A stretch of 45,539 bases of DNA from Thermoplasmata archaeon (GCA_036395115.1 DASWDU010000008.1:1-45539), one strand, 5' to 3'. Positions 1 through 8,280 are shown, counted from the stretch's first letter. Made by a program: numbers and translations. Notes: generated by a model from the sequence alone, not told the origin.

Positions 1-256
1 TACACCCCTTGGCCTCCTCATGGGAGGCCGGGTTGGCCTGTTGGCCTGTTGGTCGGCCCACGCGAATGGGCCGTCGCTCCTCCGAGATGCAACACCATCG
101 TCGCACCCCGGGCCCGTCCGTGTTCTGCGCAGAGCGCGTCATGCCGGACAGACCACTCGGACGGTGGTCTTCCACCGGAGGTGTGTAATCCACCTAATGG
201 ATGCCGCGCCATCATTGAGACGGAGGGAGGTCGGTGAAAGTGAAAATCCGGACGGA
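1..256 (+). repeat. Dispersed structured element, copy 1 (possible ncRNA), truncated at the window edge
   Basis: This stretch is closely similar to 8658-8906. Perfect stems occur at 11-17/23-29 (GGCCTCC/GGAGGCC), 55-60/67-72 (GGCCCA/TGGGCC) and 151-156/164-169 (GACCAC/GTGGTC). Compared with copy 2, stems are kept while loops and spacers differ in sequence and length. The third stem changes an A-U pair to a G-U pair, which still pairs. After a variable block of about 50 nt both copies share GGAGG followed closely by CGGTGAAAGTGAAAAT, which resembles a ribosome-binding site plus a GTG start at 234. No protein reading is convincing because indels between copies are not multiples of three. It could be a structured RNA, a non-autonomous mobile repeat, or a leader element. 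The true 5' end may lie outside the window. Confidence 0.6.
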
Positions 257-414
257 CCGGCCATCGATGCGACTTCTCGGTGCACGCGCGATGGCGCGCG
301 GGAACGAGATCCGTCGCCAATTCGCGCCGGGGAAATCCTTGCGCGCCGGCCGACTTGGGACTCTGCCAGAGTGCACAAAGCTCTTAGTCGGGCGGACCGT
401 TCGTTTTGGTGACG

Positions 415-1179
415 ATGATCGACGATCGCCGGATGCGGGCCCTCGAGAGCCAGGTGGACGCACTCCGGACGAAAGAGAAGGACTCGGACACGCGGAAGAC
501 GTACGAGCAGGTGTTCGATCGCGCGGCCCTCCTGACGATCGCATCGCTGATCGGCGATGGCGTGATTGCGACGCTGGACTATCCCGTCAGCACCGGGAAG
601 GAGGCGAGCGTGTTCCACGCCACGGACGCCGCGGGGCGGGCGAAGGCGGTCAAGATCTACCGAATCGCCAATGCGACGTTCCGGAACATCGCCGTTTACA
701 TCGAAGGCGACCCGCGTTTCAAGAAAGTGAAGAAGGCGATCCGGCCGACGATCTTCGCCTGGGCCCAGAAGGAGTACAAGAACCTCGTGCGGATGGACGA
801 TGCCGGCACGCGAGTGCCGAAGCCGGAGCGGGTGCTCGATAACGTCCTCGTGATGGAATACATCGGGGACGAGTCGCAGCCGGCGCCAACGCTGCGCGAG
901 GTGGCCCTGGACGATCCCCAATCGACGTACGCGGACGTGGTGGGGAACCTACGGGCGATCCGGAAATCCGAACTCGTGCACGCGGATCTCAGCGAGTACA
1001 ATCTGCTCTATTGGGAGGGACGCGTCATCGTCATCGATGTCGGCCAAGCCGTGACGCTCGACCATCCACGGGCGGAGGACTGGTTCAAGCGGGACATCTC
1101 GAACATCGCGCGGTTCTTCCACCGACGAGGCGTGGACGTGACGCCCGCCCAACTCGAGGCAGCGGTCGTCGAGGACTGA
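415..1179 (+). CDS. rio1: RIO1-type atypical serine/threonine kinase/ATPase
   Basis: Rio1 acts in late maturation of the small ribosomal subunit, using ATP to drive release of assembly factors. The protein has about 254 residues, the usual size of archaeal Rio1 (about 258). Visible motifs are the nucleotide loop STGKEASVF, the lysine in AVKIYR, the hinge VMEYIGDE, the catalytic loop HADLSEYN near residue 189 and the metal-binding aspartate in VIDVGQAV. The next gene begins one base after the stop and encodes the Dim2/Pno1 KH protein, a known functional partner, so the two form an operon. The start is unsure: ATG at 415 is chosen, but GTG at 409 and TTG at 406 are in frame. A weak TATA-like CTCTTAG at 381-387 would fit a leaderless transcript. 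The structured repeat lies about 160 nt upstream. Confidence 0.93.
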   Translation: MIDDRRMRALESQVDALRTKEKDSDTRKTYEQVFDRAALLTIASLIGDGVIATLDYPVSTGKEASVFHATDAAGRAKAVKIYRIANATFRNIAVYIEGDPRFKKVKKAIRPTIFAWAQKEYKNLVRMDDAGTRVPKPERVLDNVLVMEYIGDESQPAPTLREVALDDPQSTYADVVGNLRAIRKSELVHADLSEYNLLYWEGRVIVIDVGQAVTLDHPRAEDWFKRDISNIARFFHRRGVDVTPAQLEAAVVED

Positions 1180-1180
1180 C

Positions 1181-1717
1181 ATGCTTTACGCGCGTATCTC
1201 CTCGGAGCGGATCGGGGTCCTGATCGGGGCGGAGGGTGTGACGAAGGAGCGGCTCCAAGACGCGACCGGCACGCGGATCGCCGTCGACTCGTCCACGGGC
1301 GAGGTGACGATCGACGAGTCGTCGGCGAAGGATCCCGTGCTCGCGCTGAAGGCCCGCGACATCGTCCATGCGATGGCGCGCGGGTTCTCGGAGGACCGTG
1401 CCTTTCGCCTCCTCGACGACGACGCGTACCTCGAGGTGCTCGACATCAAGGACTTCGCCCACTCGAAGAACCGAGTCGGGCAGATTCGCGCACGCCTGAT
1501 CGGGACCAAGGGCAAGACCCGGCGCCTAATCGAAGAACTCGCGGGCGTCGACGTGAGCGTCTTCGGGCACACGGTTTCCTTGATCGGAGGATTCTTCGAG
1601 ATGGCGATTGCCCGCGAGGCCGTCGTCATGCTGCTCCGCGGGAGCGAGCACAAGACGGTCTACCGGTTCCTCGAGCGGAAGCGCGCGGACATCAAGGCCT
1701 ACCAGATGGGGTTCTAG
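1181..1717 (+). CDS. KH-domain rRNA-processing protein, archaeal Dim2/Pno1 (Krr1-like) homolog
   Basis: The 178-residue protein contains two KH-type RNA-binding folds. The first KH loop reads GVLIGAEGVTKERL (about residues 11-24) and the second reads ARLIGTKGKTRRLIEEL (about residues 107-123), with the C-terminal stretch SEHKTVYRFLERKR typical of this family. The Pno1/Dim2 group binds the 3' end of small-subunit rRNA and works with Rio1 and the nuclease Nob1. The length matches archaeal members (about 170-190 residues). The ATG lies one base after the rio1 stop, so translation is probably coupled. Nothing appears truncated. The family assignment is confident; the exact role here is inferred from homologs. 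Confidence 0.9.
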   Translation: MLYARISSERIGVLIGAEGVTKERLQDATGTRIAVDSSTGEVTIDESSAKDPVLALKARDIVHAMARGFSEDRAFRLLDDDAYLEVLDIKDFAHSKNRVGQIRARLIGTKGKTRRLIEELAGVDVSVFGHTVSLIGGFFEMAIAREAVVMLLRGSEHKTVYRFLERKRADIKAYQMGF

Positions 1718-1732
1718 GGTGTGCCGCCGTAG

Positions 1733-1742
1733 CCTTTTAGGG
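1733..1742 (+). promoter_or_regulatory. TATA-like element for the gene at 1766
   Basis: CCTTTTAGGG is centred about 28 nt upstream of the ATG at 1766. That spacing would place the transcript start at or next to the start codon, consistent with a leaderless mRNA. The match to an archaeal TATA box is only moderate. Confidence 0.4.
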
Positions 1743-1765
1743 CCCTGGATTCCTTCCTCGTAGCG

Positions 1766-2425
1766 ATGGGCAAGGGGGATGCGGAAGCCGTCCGCGACGG
1801 TTACCGGGTCGCGCTCCGGGGGGCGTTGACGAGCCCCGATCCGGCCGCCCTCGTGCGGCTCCGGGGGGAACTGCAGATCGTCTCCCGCTGGCTCGGCGTC
1901 GAGCGCCGGGACGACCTCCGTCGGACGGCGGCGTCCGCCCTCGATGCCGTGACCGATTTCTACCAGTTCGGCCTCGAGATCGGCGGGTTCTCGGCCTCGA
2001 CAAAAGCCGCGGAGTCGGCGAGTTTCTACGACCTCGCGTCCATCGGCATCCTCGCGACCGAGAACGTCCTGACCGCGGAGAGGAAGAGCCTCATGCGGTT
2101 CTTGATGAGCGGACTCGCGGAGGGGCTCACGTTCCTCGGAAGCCGGCAGTACGTCGCCGGCAGCGAGGCGGTCCTGCAGGCCGCGTACCGGACGCGCTCG
2201 CTCGCGGTGCACGATGCCCTCTGGTCTCTCGCCACGGAGTTCCGGAATCCGAGCGATCTCCCCTCGATTCGCGAGGCCCGTGGGGCGATCGACGCCGTGT
2301 TCGCGAAGATCGACGGGCCCGGCGTCCCGGTGGGGACGCGCCTCGGCGCGCTCCTCCGGCTCGCCGCGCTGGTCGCGGTCATCCGCTGCGCGAGCCTCCT
2401 CGATGCTCTCGACGCCTTCCGGTGA
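1766..2425 (+). CDS. Hypothetical helical protein
   Basis: I do not recognise this 219-residue protein. It looks almost entirely alpha-helical, rich in Ala, Leu and Arg, with no Walker, zinc-finger or catalytic signature. The last 35 residues or so (GALLRLAALVAVIRCASLLDALDAF) form a hydrophobic or amphipathic helix that could be buried or membrane-associated, but there is no clear signal peptide. It lies between dim2 and pyruvate phosphate dikinase on the same strand, and its own TATA-like element at 1733 suggests separate transcription. Codon use matches its neighbours, which supports a real gene. Confidence 0.7.
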   Translation: MGKGDAEAVRDGYRVALRGALTSPDPAALVRLRGELQIVSRWLGVERRDDLRRTAASALDAVTDFYQFGLEIGGFSASTKAAESASFYDLASIGILATENVLTAERKSLMRFLMSGLAEGLTFLGSRQYVAGSEAVLQAAYRTRSLAVHDALWSLATEFRNPSDLPSIREARGAIDAVFAKIDGPGVPVGTRLGALLRLAALVAVIRCASLLDALDAFR

Positions 2426-2440
2426 TTGGGTCCGAAAACG

Positions 2441-2450
2441 GTTATATAAC
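2441..2450 (+). promoter_or_regulatory. TATA box for ppdK
   Basis: GTTATATAAC, preceded by the purine-rich BRE-like CCGAAAACG, is a strong archaeal promoter. It predicts a transcript start near 2472 and a leader of about 40 nt before the GTG at 2511. Confidence 0.75.
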
Positions 2451-2510
2451 ACTCGGGACTAATATGACAAGCGGGACTACAGCGGCCGAGGTGGCGTCCT
2501 GCCGAAGTAC

Positions 2511-5402
2511 GTGTACCTGTTCGAGGAGGGCGACGCCTCCCTGCGAGACCTGCTCGGCGGCAAGGGCGCGGGCCTCGCCGAGATGACGCGGCTGGGGCTC
2601 CCCGTGCCACCCGGCTTCACGATTACGACGAAAGCATGCAACGCTTACTCCAAGAGCGGCCGTTTCCCGCCCGGCCTCCTCAAGGAGGTCTTCCACGAAC
2701 TCGCGACGATCGAGGCGAAGGTCGGCCGAAAATTTGGGGATCCGGAGAATCCACTCCTCGTGTCCGTCCGGTCCGGGGCGAAGTTCTCCATGCCCGGGAT
2801 GATGGACACGATCCTGAACGTCGGGTTGAACGACGCGACCGTCGGCGCCCTTGCCCGGCAGACGGCGAACGATCGGTTCGCGTGGGACGCGTACCGTCGG
2901 CTGATCGCGCTCTTCGGCCGGATCGTCAAGGAGGTCGATGGGCGCAAGTTCGAGGCCATCCTAGATGGGTTCAAAGGGCGGACGGAAGGCAAGAGGGATA
3001 CGGACCTCACGGCGGACATGCTCCGATCCGTCGTCGAGGAATTCAAGGGCCTCTACCGGACCGAAGTCGGCGAGTCGTTCCCCCAGGACCCGGAGACCCA
3101 ACTCCGCGAGGCGATCGGTGCCGTGTTCCGCTCCTGGAACGGGAAGCGCGCCGTCGACTACCGGAACTTCAGCAAGATCCCGCACACGTTGGGCACCGCG
3201 GCGAACGTGCAGACGATGGTGTTCGGCAACATGGGCCCCGACTCGGGGACGGGCGTCGCGTTCACGCGGAACCCGTCCACCGGGGCCAAGGAACTATTCG
3301 GCGAGTTCCTGCCGGACGCCCAGGGGGAGGACGTCGTCGCGGGGATCCGCACCCCCATGAGGATCGCCCAGCTCCGGGAGAAGTTCCCGGATCTCTACGA
3401 AGAGTTCGCACGAGCTGCAGAGCTCCTCGAGAGGCATTATCGCGATGTTCAGGACATCGAATTCACGGTGGAGCGAGGCCGTCTCTGGATCCTCCAGACC
3501 CGGTCCGGGAAACGGTCCGCACGGGCCGCGGTCAAGATCGCGGTCGATATGGCGGGCGAGGGACTCATCTCGAGGCCGGAGGCGATCCTCCGCGTCGAGC
3601 CGGTCCATGTGGTTCAGCTCTTGCTTCCACAGTTCGACGAAAAGGCGAAGCTCGCGGCAAGGCGCGAGGGCCGATATCTCGCGAGGGGACTGAACGCCTC
3701 CCCTGGGGCCGCCGCCGGCTACGCGGTCTTCGATCCCGACGAAGCCGAGTCGCTCGGTCGCGACGAGAAGAAGGCGGTCGTCTTGATCCGGATCGAGACG
3801 TCGCCGGACGATGTCCATGGAATCCTCCATGCGAAGGGGGTGCTCACGGCCCGCGGCGGCGCGACAAGCCACGCGGCCGTCGTCACGCGAGGGCTCGGGA
3901 TCCCCTGCGTCGCGGGCTGCGAGTCGATCGCGGTCGACTACGACGAAGGGGAGTTCCGCGTGGGCGAGAAAATCGTGCACCGGGGCGACTTCGTGTCGAT
4001 CGACGGCGGCACGGGCGAGGTGTACGAAGGCCAGATCCCGACGATCGATCCCGACTTCACGAAGGAAGCCGATCTCCAAACGCTCCTCGGGTGGGCGGAT
4101 GAGGAGCGGCGCCTCCAGGTCTGGGCGAACGCCGACTACCCCCGGGACGCCCAGCGCGCGCGGGAGTTCGGCGCACAGGGAATCGGCCTCGACCGGACGG
4201 AACACATGTTCATGGAGACGGACCGACTCGACATCATGCACGAGATGATCCTCGCCGCCCCGGACTACCGACGGGTTTCGGCGGAGGTCCGGACGCTGAA
4301 GGCCGAGATGGAGACGGCGCGGGAGGACCGGCGTCGTGCCCTCGAGGACCGCCTCGTGCACCTCGAGCCGAGCCTCCAAGACCTCTCCCGCCGCTACCTC
4401 GGATCTCTCGAGAAACTCGAGCGCCTTCAGAAAGGGGATTTCGTCGGCATCCTGCGGGCGATGGCCGGGCTCCCCGTCATCATCCGTCTCATCGACCCAC
4501 CGCTACACGAGTTCCTGCCGAAGTACGAGACGCTGCTCGTCCAGGTGACGAAGCTCATGCTCGCGTCCGCGAGTCCCGACGTCCTGGTGCGAGCCGCGCG
4601 GTCCGACGACGACCATGCGTTCGTCGAGGAGGTCAAGCGGGCGGGCGAAGGGGAGATCGGCCGGGGGATCGAGACGCTCCTTCCGAGGAAGCAGTTGCTC
4701 CTGGACGCCGTCGCCGCCAGCCGCGAGACGAACCCGATGCTCGGGCTCCGCGGTTGCCGCCTCGGGATCACGTTCCCCGAGATCACCGAGATGCAGGTCC
4801 GCGCGATCTTCGAGGCGGCGTGTCAGCTTGCGAAGGAGGGACTCGACGTCAAGCCCGAGGTCATGATCCCCCTCGCGGGACACGTGAACGAACTCAAAGT
4901 GGAACGGGAGGCCCTCGAGACGGAAGCGCAGAAGGTGATGGAGCGGGAGGGCGTCCGGGTGGACTACAAATTCGGGACGATGATCGAGATCCCTCGAGCC
5001 GCCCTCACGGCGGACGAAATCGCGAAGTACGCGGAGTTCTTCTCGTTCGGGACGAACGACCTCACGCAGACGACGCTCGGCTATAGCCGCGACGACGCGG
5101 AGGGGAAGTTCCTGCTCGACTACGTCGAACGGGGGATCCTTCCCCACAACCCGTTCCAGACCCTCGACCGAGAGGGTGTCGGCGCGCTCATGCGGATGTG
5201 CGTCCAGAAGGGCCGCAAAGTCCGGAAGGACCTCGAGGTCGGGATTTGCGGCGAGCACGGCGGCGATCCCTCGAGCATCGAATTGTGTCACGAAATCGGC
5301 CTCGATTACGTTTCCTGTTCCCCGTTCCGCGTGCCCGTCGCCCGGTTGGCGGCGGCGCACGCGAAGCTGCGGAAGGACGTCGAGCGGCCCGAGGATCGCT
5401 GA
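2511..5402 (+). CDS. ppdK: Pyruvate, phosphate dikinase
   Basis: The enzyme reversibly converts pyruvate, ATP and phosphate to PEP, AMP and pyrophosphate, at the glycolysis/gluconeogenesis junction. Domains in order: N-terminal nucleotide-binding domain (LLGGKGAGLAEM, then SVRSGAKFSMPGMMDT), the phosphohistidine domain with GGATSHAAVVTRG (His about 454), and the C-terminal PEP/pyruvate barrel with GTNDLTQTTLG and GICGEHGGDP (catalytic Cys about 913). It has 963 residues, longer than the roughly 870-880 usual. Part of the excess is a charged coiled-coil-like insertion (about residues 585-640, ending before LQKGDFVGILRAM) where other family members have a short loop. The start is GTG at 2511; no ATG is in frame nearby, and family members begin with a similar KYVYLFEEG. 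The PrsW-like gene follows after 15 nt. Confidence 0.95.
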   Translation: MYLFEEGDASLRDLLGGKGAGLAEMTRLGLPVPPGFTITTKACNAYSKSGRFPPGLLKEVFHELATIEAKVGRKFGDPENPLLVSVRSGAKFSMPGMMDTILNVGLNDATVGALARQTANDRFAWDAYRRLIALFGRIVKEVDGRKFEAILDGFKGRTEGKRDTDLTADMLRSVVEEFKGLYRTEVGESFPQDPETQLREAIGAVFRSWNGKRAVDYRNFSKIPHTLGTAANVQTMVFGNMGPDSGTGVAFTRNPSTGAKELFGEFLPDAQGEDVVAGIRTPMRIAQLREKFPDLYEEFARAAELLERHYRDVQDIEFTVERGRLWILQTRSGKRSARAAVKIAVDMAGEGLISRPEAILRVEPVHVVQLLLPQFDEKAKLAARREGRYLARGLNASPGAAAGYAVFDPDEAESLGRDEKKAVVLIRIETSPDDVHGILHAKGVLTARGGATSHAAVVTRGLGIPCVAGCESIAVDYDEGEFRVGEKIVHRGDFVSIDGGTGEVYEGQIPTIDPDFTKEADLQTLLGWADEERRLQVWANADYPRDAQRAREFGAQGIGLDRTEHMFMETDRLDIMHEMILAAPDYRRVSAEVRTLKAEMETAREDRRRALEDRLVHLEPSLQDLSRRYLGSLEKLERLQKGDFVGILRAMAGLPVIIRLIDPPLHEFLPKYETLLVQVTKLMLASASPDVLVRAARSDDDHAFVEEVKRAGEGEIGRGIETLLPRKQLLLDAVAASRETNPMLGLRGCRLGITFPEITEMQVRAIFEAACQLAKEGLDVKPEVMIPLAGHVNELKVEREALETEAQKVMEREGVRVDYKFGTMIEIPRAALTADEIAKYAEFFSFGTNDLTQTTLGYSRDDAEGKFLLDYVERGILPHNPFQTLDREGVGALMRMCVQKGRKVRKDLEVGICGEHGGDPSSIELCHEIGLDYVSCSPFRVPVARLAAAHAKLRKDVERPEDR

Positions 5403-5417
5403 ATCGCAGGCGGTCTC

Positions 5418-6191
5418 ATGGCGGGCCTCGTAGACTCTCCGTCCTTCGTCTTGGTCCTCGTCGTCTCGGCGTTCGTCCCGCCTCTCGTCTTCATGGCGTG
5501 GATCCGGAACACCGCCCGGTATGGGAAGGAGCCCTGGTGGACCGTGCTAAAGGCGTTCGTCGGGGGCGCCGTCCTTAGCGTGCTCGTCGCAATCGTGGCC
5601 AGCGTCGTCCTCCTCGTGACGCTCGGACAGGTCGGGTCGGTGAACGACTTTTTCGCGCGGCGGTTCACGGACCCGACGATTGCCATCGGCGCCCTGGTCG
5701 TCGCCCCGCTCGCCGAGGAAGCGGCGAAGGGCCTCGGCGTCCGGCCGGGCCGACCCCAGACCCAAGCCCTCGTGGACGGGCTGGTATATGGCGCGGCCGC
5801 CGGCCTGGGGTTCTCCGCGACCGAGAACCTGTTGTACGGCGTCGAAGCGCTGGTGAATCCCAACGGTGGGCCGTCCGCGTCCCTCGTGGTCATCGCGGTC
5901 CGCTCGTTCTCGTCGTCGTTTCTACATGCCAGCTCGACGGCCGTGATGGGATACGGGCTCGCGAAGAGCTGGCTCACCCGTCGCGCGTGGGCGTTCCTTC
6001 CCTTCTACATCGTCGCCGTGATCATGCACGCGACGTTCAACCTGCTGACGAGCCTCGGGCAGCTGTACGCGACGCAGTACGGGGAGGTCGGCGAGACGAT
6101 TGGCTTCGCCGCCGCGGTGGCATTCGCCCTCCTCGCGATTACAATTGTGCGACTCAAACTGGCCGGAGCGCGCCGGGGGGTGGCGAGGTGA
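5418..6191 (+). CDS. PrsW-like intramembrane metalloprotease
   Basis: This 257-residue protein has about seven hydrophobic membrane segments. PrsW-family hallmarks are the glutamate pair in APLAEEAAKGL (about residues 95-105), FSATENLLYG (about 134-143) and histidines in SSSFLHASSTAVMG and VIMHATFNLL. PrsW proteases cleave membrane-anchored substrates; in Bacillus PrsW acts on an anti-sigma factor, a role that cannot simply be carried over to an archaeon. It starts 15 nt after ppdK, so co-transcription is likely. Distantly related CPBP proteases share the EE motif, but the full motif set fits PrsW better. Confidence 0.85.
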   Translation: MAGLVDSPSFVLVLVVSAFVPPLVFMAWIRNTARYGKEPWWTVLKAFVGGAVLSVLVAIVASVVLLVTLGQVGSVNDFFARRFTDPTIAIGALVVAPLAEEAAKGLGVRPGRPQTQALVDGLVYGAAAGLGFSATENLLYGVEALVNPNGGPSASLVVIAVRSFSSSFLHASSTAVMGYGLAKSWLTRRAWAFLPFYIVAVIMHATFNLLTSLGQLYATQYGEVGETIGFAAAVAFALLAITIVRLKLAGARRGVAR

Positions 6192-6207
6192 TCCCACGCC
6201 GCAGCTC

Positions 6208-6858
6208 GTGATCGGCGGCACGTCGATTCCGGCTTCGAAGATCCTGTGCGTCGCGCGGAACTACGCGGACCACGCGAAAGAGATGGGGACACCGGTCCCC
6301 GACGAGCCGATTTTCTTCCTCAAGCCGGAGACCTCGCTCTTGCCGGGAGGGGGGACAATCCTGCTTCCGAGGGAGTCGAAGCGGGTCGAAGTCGAAACGG
6401 AACTCGCCGCCATCTTGGAGGCGGGAGGGAGGGATGTCGCCGCCGGCGACGCGATGCCCCTGGTCGCCGGATACGCGGTGTTCTTCGACATCACCGCGCG
6501 GGACCTACAAACGAAGGCGCGGAAGGACGGCTCCCCGTGGACCGCGTCGAAGGGGTTCGACACATTCGCCCCGATTTCGGAGGGAGTTCCCGCGAACCGC
6601 GTCCGCGAGCCGCACGGCCTCTCGATCCGGCTCCGGGTGAACGATACGGTCCGTCAGGACTCGAACACCGGGGAGATGGTCTTCCGCATCCCCCAGCTCA
6701 TCGAGGCCGCGTCGCGGATCATGACGCTCGAGCGCGGCGACGTGATCGCCACGGGGACGCCCGCAGGGGTCTGGCCCATCGTGCCGGGCGATGTCCTGGA
6801 GGCGGAGATCGCGGAGGTTGGCCGCCTGCGATGCACGGTCGCGGCGCGAAATCGTTAA
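6208..6858 (+). CDS. Fumarylacetoacetate hydrolase (FAH) family protein
   Basis: The FAH fold includes acylpyruvate hydrolases, oxaloacetate decarboxylases/tautomerases and dioate isomerases acting on 2-oxo-acid compounds with a divalent metal. Visible signatures are LCVARNYADHAKEMG at the N-terminus, the metal-binding glutamates in VEVETELAAI, FDITARDLQ, SKGFDTFAPI and the C-terminal GDVIATGTPAGV. From GTG at 6208 it has about 216 residues, the normal size of the single-domain form. The longer upstream reading overlaps prsW and is not family-like. A GAGGTG at 6185-6190 may act as ribosome-binding site. The substrate cannot be read from the sequence; location after PPDK makes a 2-oxo-acid role plausible. 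Confidence 0.88.
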   Translation: MIGGTSIPASKILCVARNYADHAKEMGTPVPDEPIFFLKPETSLLPGGGTILLPRESKRVEVETELAAILEAGGRDVAAGDAMPLVAGYAVFFDITARDLQTKARKDGSPWTASKGFDTFAPISEGVPANRVREPHGLSIRLRVNDTVRQDSNTGEMVFRIPQLIEAASRIMTLERGDVIATGTPAGVWPIVPGDVLEAEIAEVGRLRCTVAARNR

Positions 6859-6887
6859 CTATCCCCGACGGCCTGCGAGGCTGGGCC

Positions 6888-7358
6888 ATGCGTTTTCGCT
6901 TCGAGTTGGATGGGGAGACCTATTCGAAGAACAAGGAGTCGTTCAAGAGACTCCTGGCCAGGCATGGCTTGCGATGGCGAGGGACGTTGGAGCGGCCGTT
7001 CTGGGCGAGCGGGATCGAGCGGGTGACCGCGGTCTTCGATCGCGATCCGGAAAAGGACGCCTTGCGGAGCGCGACCCTGGTCTGGGAGAGCGCGAAGAAA
7101 TCCCCTCTCCTGGAGGATCTAAAGACCTGGGCGTGGCAGATCGGGGGGAGGGCGGTTGAGGACGCCGCGCCGTCCGCGGACCAGGTGACCGACGAGGTCG
7201 AGGCGGCGCTGCGCTCGTGGGACCTCGTCTGGAAGCCGAACGTCGACTGGCTGAAGTCGCAAGGCCGGCCCAAAGAGTGGATCGAGGCCGACGTGCGACG
7301 CTGGAAGCAGCGCCGTCAAGAGCGGCGGCGCGAGCTCATGGGGAAAGCCACGGACTAG
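6888..7358 (+). CDS. Hypothetical protein, charged and tryptophan-rich
   Basis: I do not recognise this 156-residue protein. It begins MRFRFELDGETYSKNKESF, has a probable alpha/beta N-terminal half, and ends in a very basic helix (EADVRRWKQRRQERRREL) that could bind nucleic acid. There are no cysteines and no membrane segments. It lies 29 nt after the FAH gene and its stop overlaps the convergent stop of the minus-strand zinc-ribbon gene. The ATG at 6888 is chosen; upstream sequence in the same frame overlaps the FAH gene and is not plausible. Confidence 0.7.
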   Translation: MRFRFELDGETYSKNKESFKRLLARHGLRWRGTLERPFWASGIERVTAVFDRDPEKDALRSATLVWESAKKSPLLEDLKTWAWQIGGRAVEDAAPSADQVTDEVEAALRSWDLVWKPNVDWLKSQGRPKEWIEADVRRWKQRRQERRRELMGKATD

Positions 7359-7528
7359 AGGCTGTCTTTCGACCGGACCTCGAGGGTATCGAAGCAGTCG
7401 AAGCAATAGCCTTGCCGGCGGTCATCCGGCAGCAGCACGATCCGTGCGTGGCATCGGCGACACCGCCCCTCCCGGTCGCCGCCATCCGAAAGCCTGCGCA
7501 TGTCCGGATGAATCTTCCATGCGATCAT
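7355..7528 (-). CDS. Small zinc-ribbon protein (57 aa)
   Basis: A short minus-strand ORF encodes 57 residues beginning MIAWKIHPDM. It has two CxxC pairs, CRRC and CFDC, separated by about 16 residues, the layout of a zinc ribbon or rubredoxin-like knuckle. The cysteine codons and lack of stops argue for a real gene. The ATG is at 7528-7526 and the TAG at 7357-7355, so it overlaps the last bases of the convergent hypothetical at 6888-7358. Such mini-proteins are common in archaea and usually bind nucleic acid or join larger complexes; the function here is unknown. Confidence 0.6.
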   Translation of the reverse strand: MIAWKIHPDMRRLSDGGDREGRCRRCHARIVLLPDDRRQGYCFDCFDTLEVRSKDSL

Positions 7529-7573
7529 ACCCGCCCCGAGGCGAACCCCGCCGAAGCACGGAGCCGCCGAAGT

Positions 7574-7582
7574 CTATAAAAA
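7574..7582 (+). promoter_or_regulatory. TATA box for thymidylate kinase
   Basis: CTATAAAAA sits between the minus-strand zinc-ribbon gene and tmk. It predicts a transcript start near 7604, about 35-47 nt before the candidate tmk start codons. Confidence 0.65.
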
Positions 7583-7650
7583 CGTTGTGCGGACGCGCGA
7601 TGGACCGGTGTGCGACGGCTTAATCTGCCGTTCCCTCGTTGTCGTCGCGC

Positions 7651-8280
7651 GTGCTCACAGGCTTCGTCACATTCGAAGGAATCGACGGCGCGGGGAAGAC
7701 AACGGTGAGTCGGCTCGTCGCCGAATCCTTCCGTGCGGCGGACCATCGCGTCTTCCTGACGACGGAGCCCACCACGACGTGGCTCGGGGACGCGGTGCGG
7801 CGCGCCTACGACGACGATGTCGGTCCGATCGCCGAGTCGTTCCTGTTCTTGGCGGACCGCGCGACGCACGTCGACGAGATTCGTGCTCACCTTGAGAAAG
7901 GCGAGTTGGTCCTGTGCGACCGGTACGCCGACTCGACTTACGCGTACCAGGGGGCGCGGCTCGAGGGCAAGATGAGCGATCCCCTGCGGTTCCTCCAGCG
8001 TGCGAGCGACGCGTGGATCGTCCGTCCGGATCTGACGCTCCTGCTCCGCGTGCCCGTGGAACTCGGACTGAAACGAATCCAAGCGCGGCCGAATCTCATC
8101 CGATTCGAGGACCTCGCATTCCTGAAGAAGGTCGCTGCAAACTACGACCGGCTCGCTCGGTCCCGAAGATTCGTCGTGCTTGATGGGGCGCGCGATGCCG
8201 AGGCAGTCGCCGCGGAAGCGGTATCGGCGATCGAGAAGCGCGTCAGGCGGCAGCGACCGAGAGCGGGCGTTTCGACGTAA
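7651..8280 (+). CDS. tmk: Thymidylate kinase (dTMP kinase)
   Basis: The enzyme phosphorylates dTMP to dTDP in dTTP synthesis. Evidence: the P-loop FEGIDGAGKTT close to the N-terminus, TTEPTTT (the substrate-binding EP region), LFLADRATHV, and the DRYADSTYAYQG motif with the DR(Y/H) signature. The protein has about 209 residues, normal for the family. GTG at 7651 gives the usual short N-terminus before the P-loop; an in-frame TTG at 7639 would add four residues. The 3' end overlaps a convergent small ORF by 38 bp. It is probably a single-gene transcript from the TATA box at 7574. Confidence 0.93.
   Translation: MLTGFVTFEGIDGAGKTTVSRLVAESFRAADHRVFLTTEPTTTWLGDAVRRAYDDDVGPIAESFLFLADRATHVDEIRAHLEKGELVLCDRYADSTYAYQGARLEGKMSDPLRFLQRASDAWIVRPDLTLLLRVPVELGLKRIQARPNLIRFEDLAFLKKVAANYDRLARSRRFVVLDGARDAEAVAAEAVSAIEKRVRRQRPRAGVST

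Noticed and set aside
1-256. RNase P RNA or SRP RNA
   Set aside because: The expected conserved blocks (such as GAGGAAAGTCC for RNase P) are absent, and two copies in 9 kb would be unusual.
234-842. GTG-initiated 202-codon frame beginning at the conserved end of repeat copy 1
   Set aside because: The ribosome-binding-site-like start is conserved in both copies, but most of the frame overlaps rio1 out of phase and downstream residues do not match copy 2. Kept only as a possible leader ORF.
2636-4102. 488-codon open frame inside ppdK
   Set aside because: Arg/Gly/Pro-rich shifted frame of ppdK without any recognisable motif.
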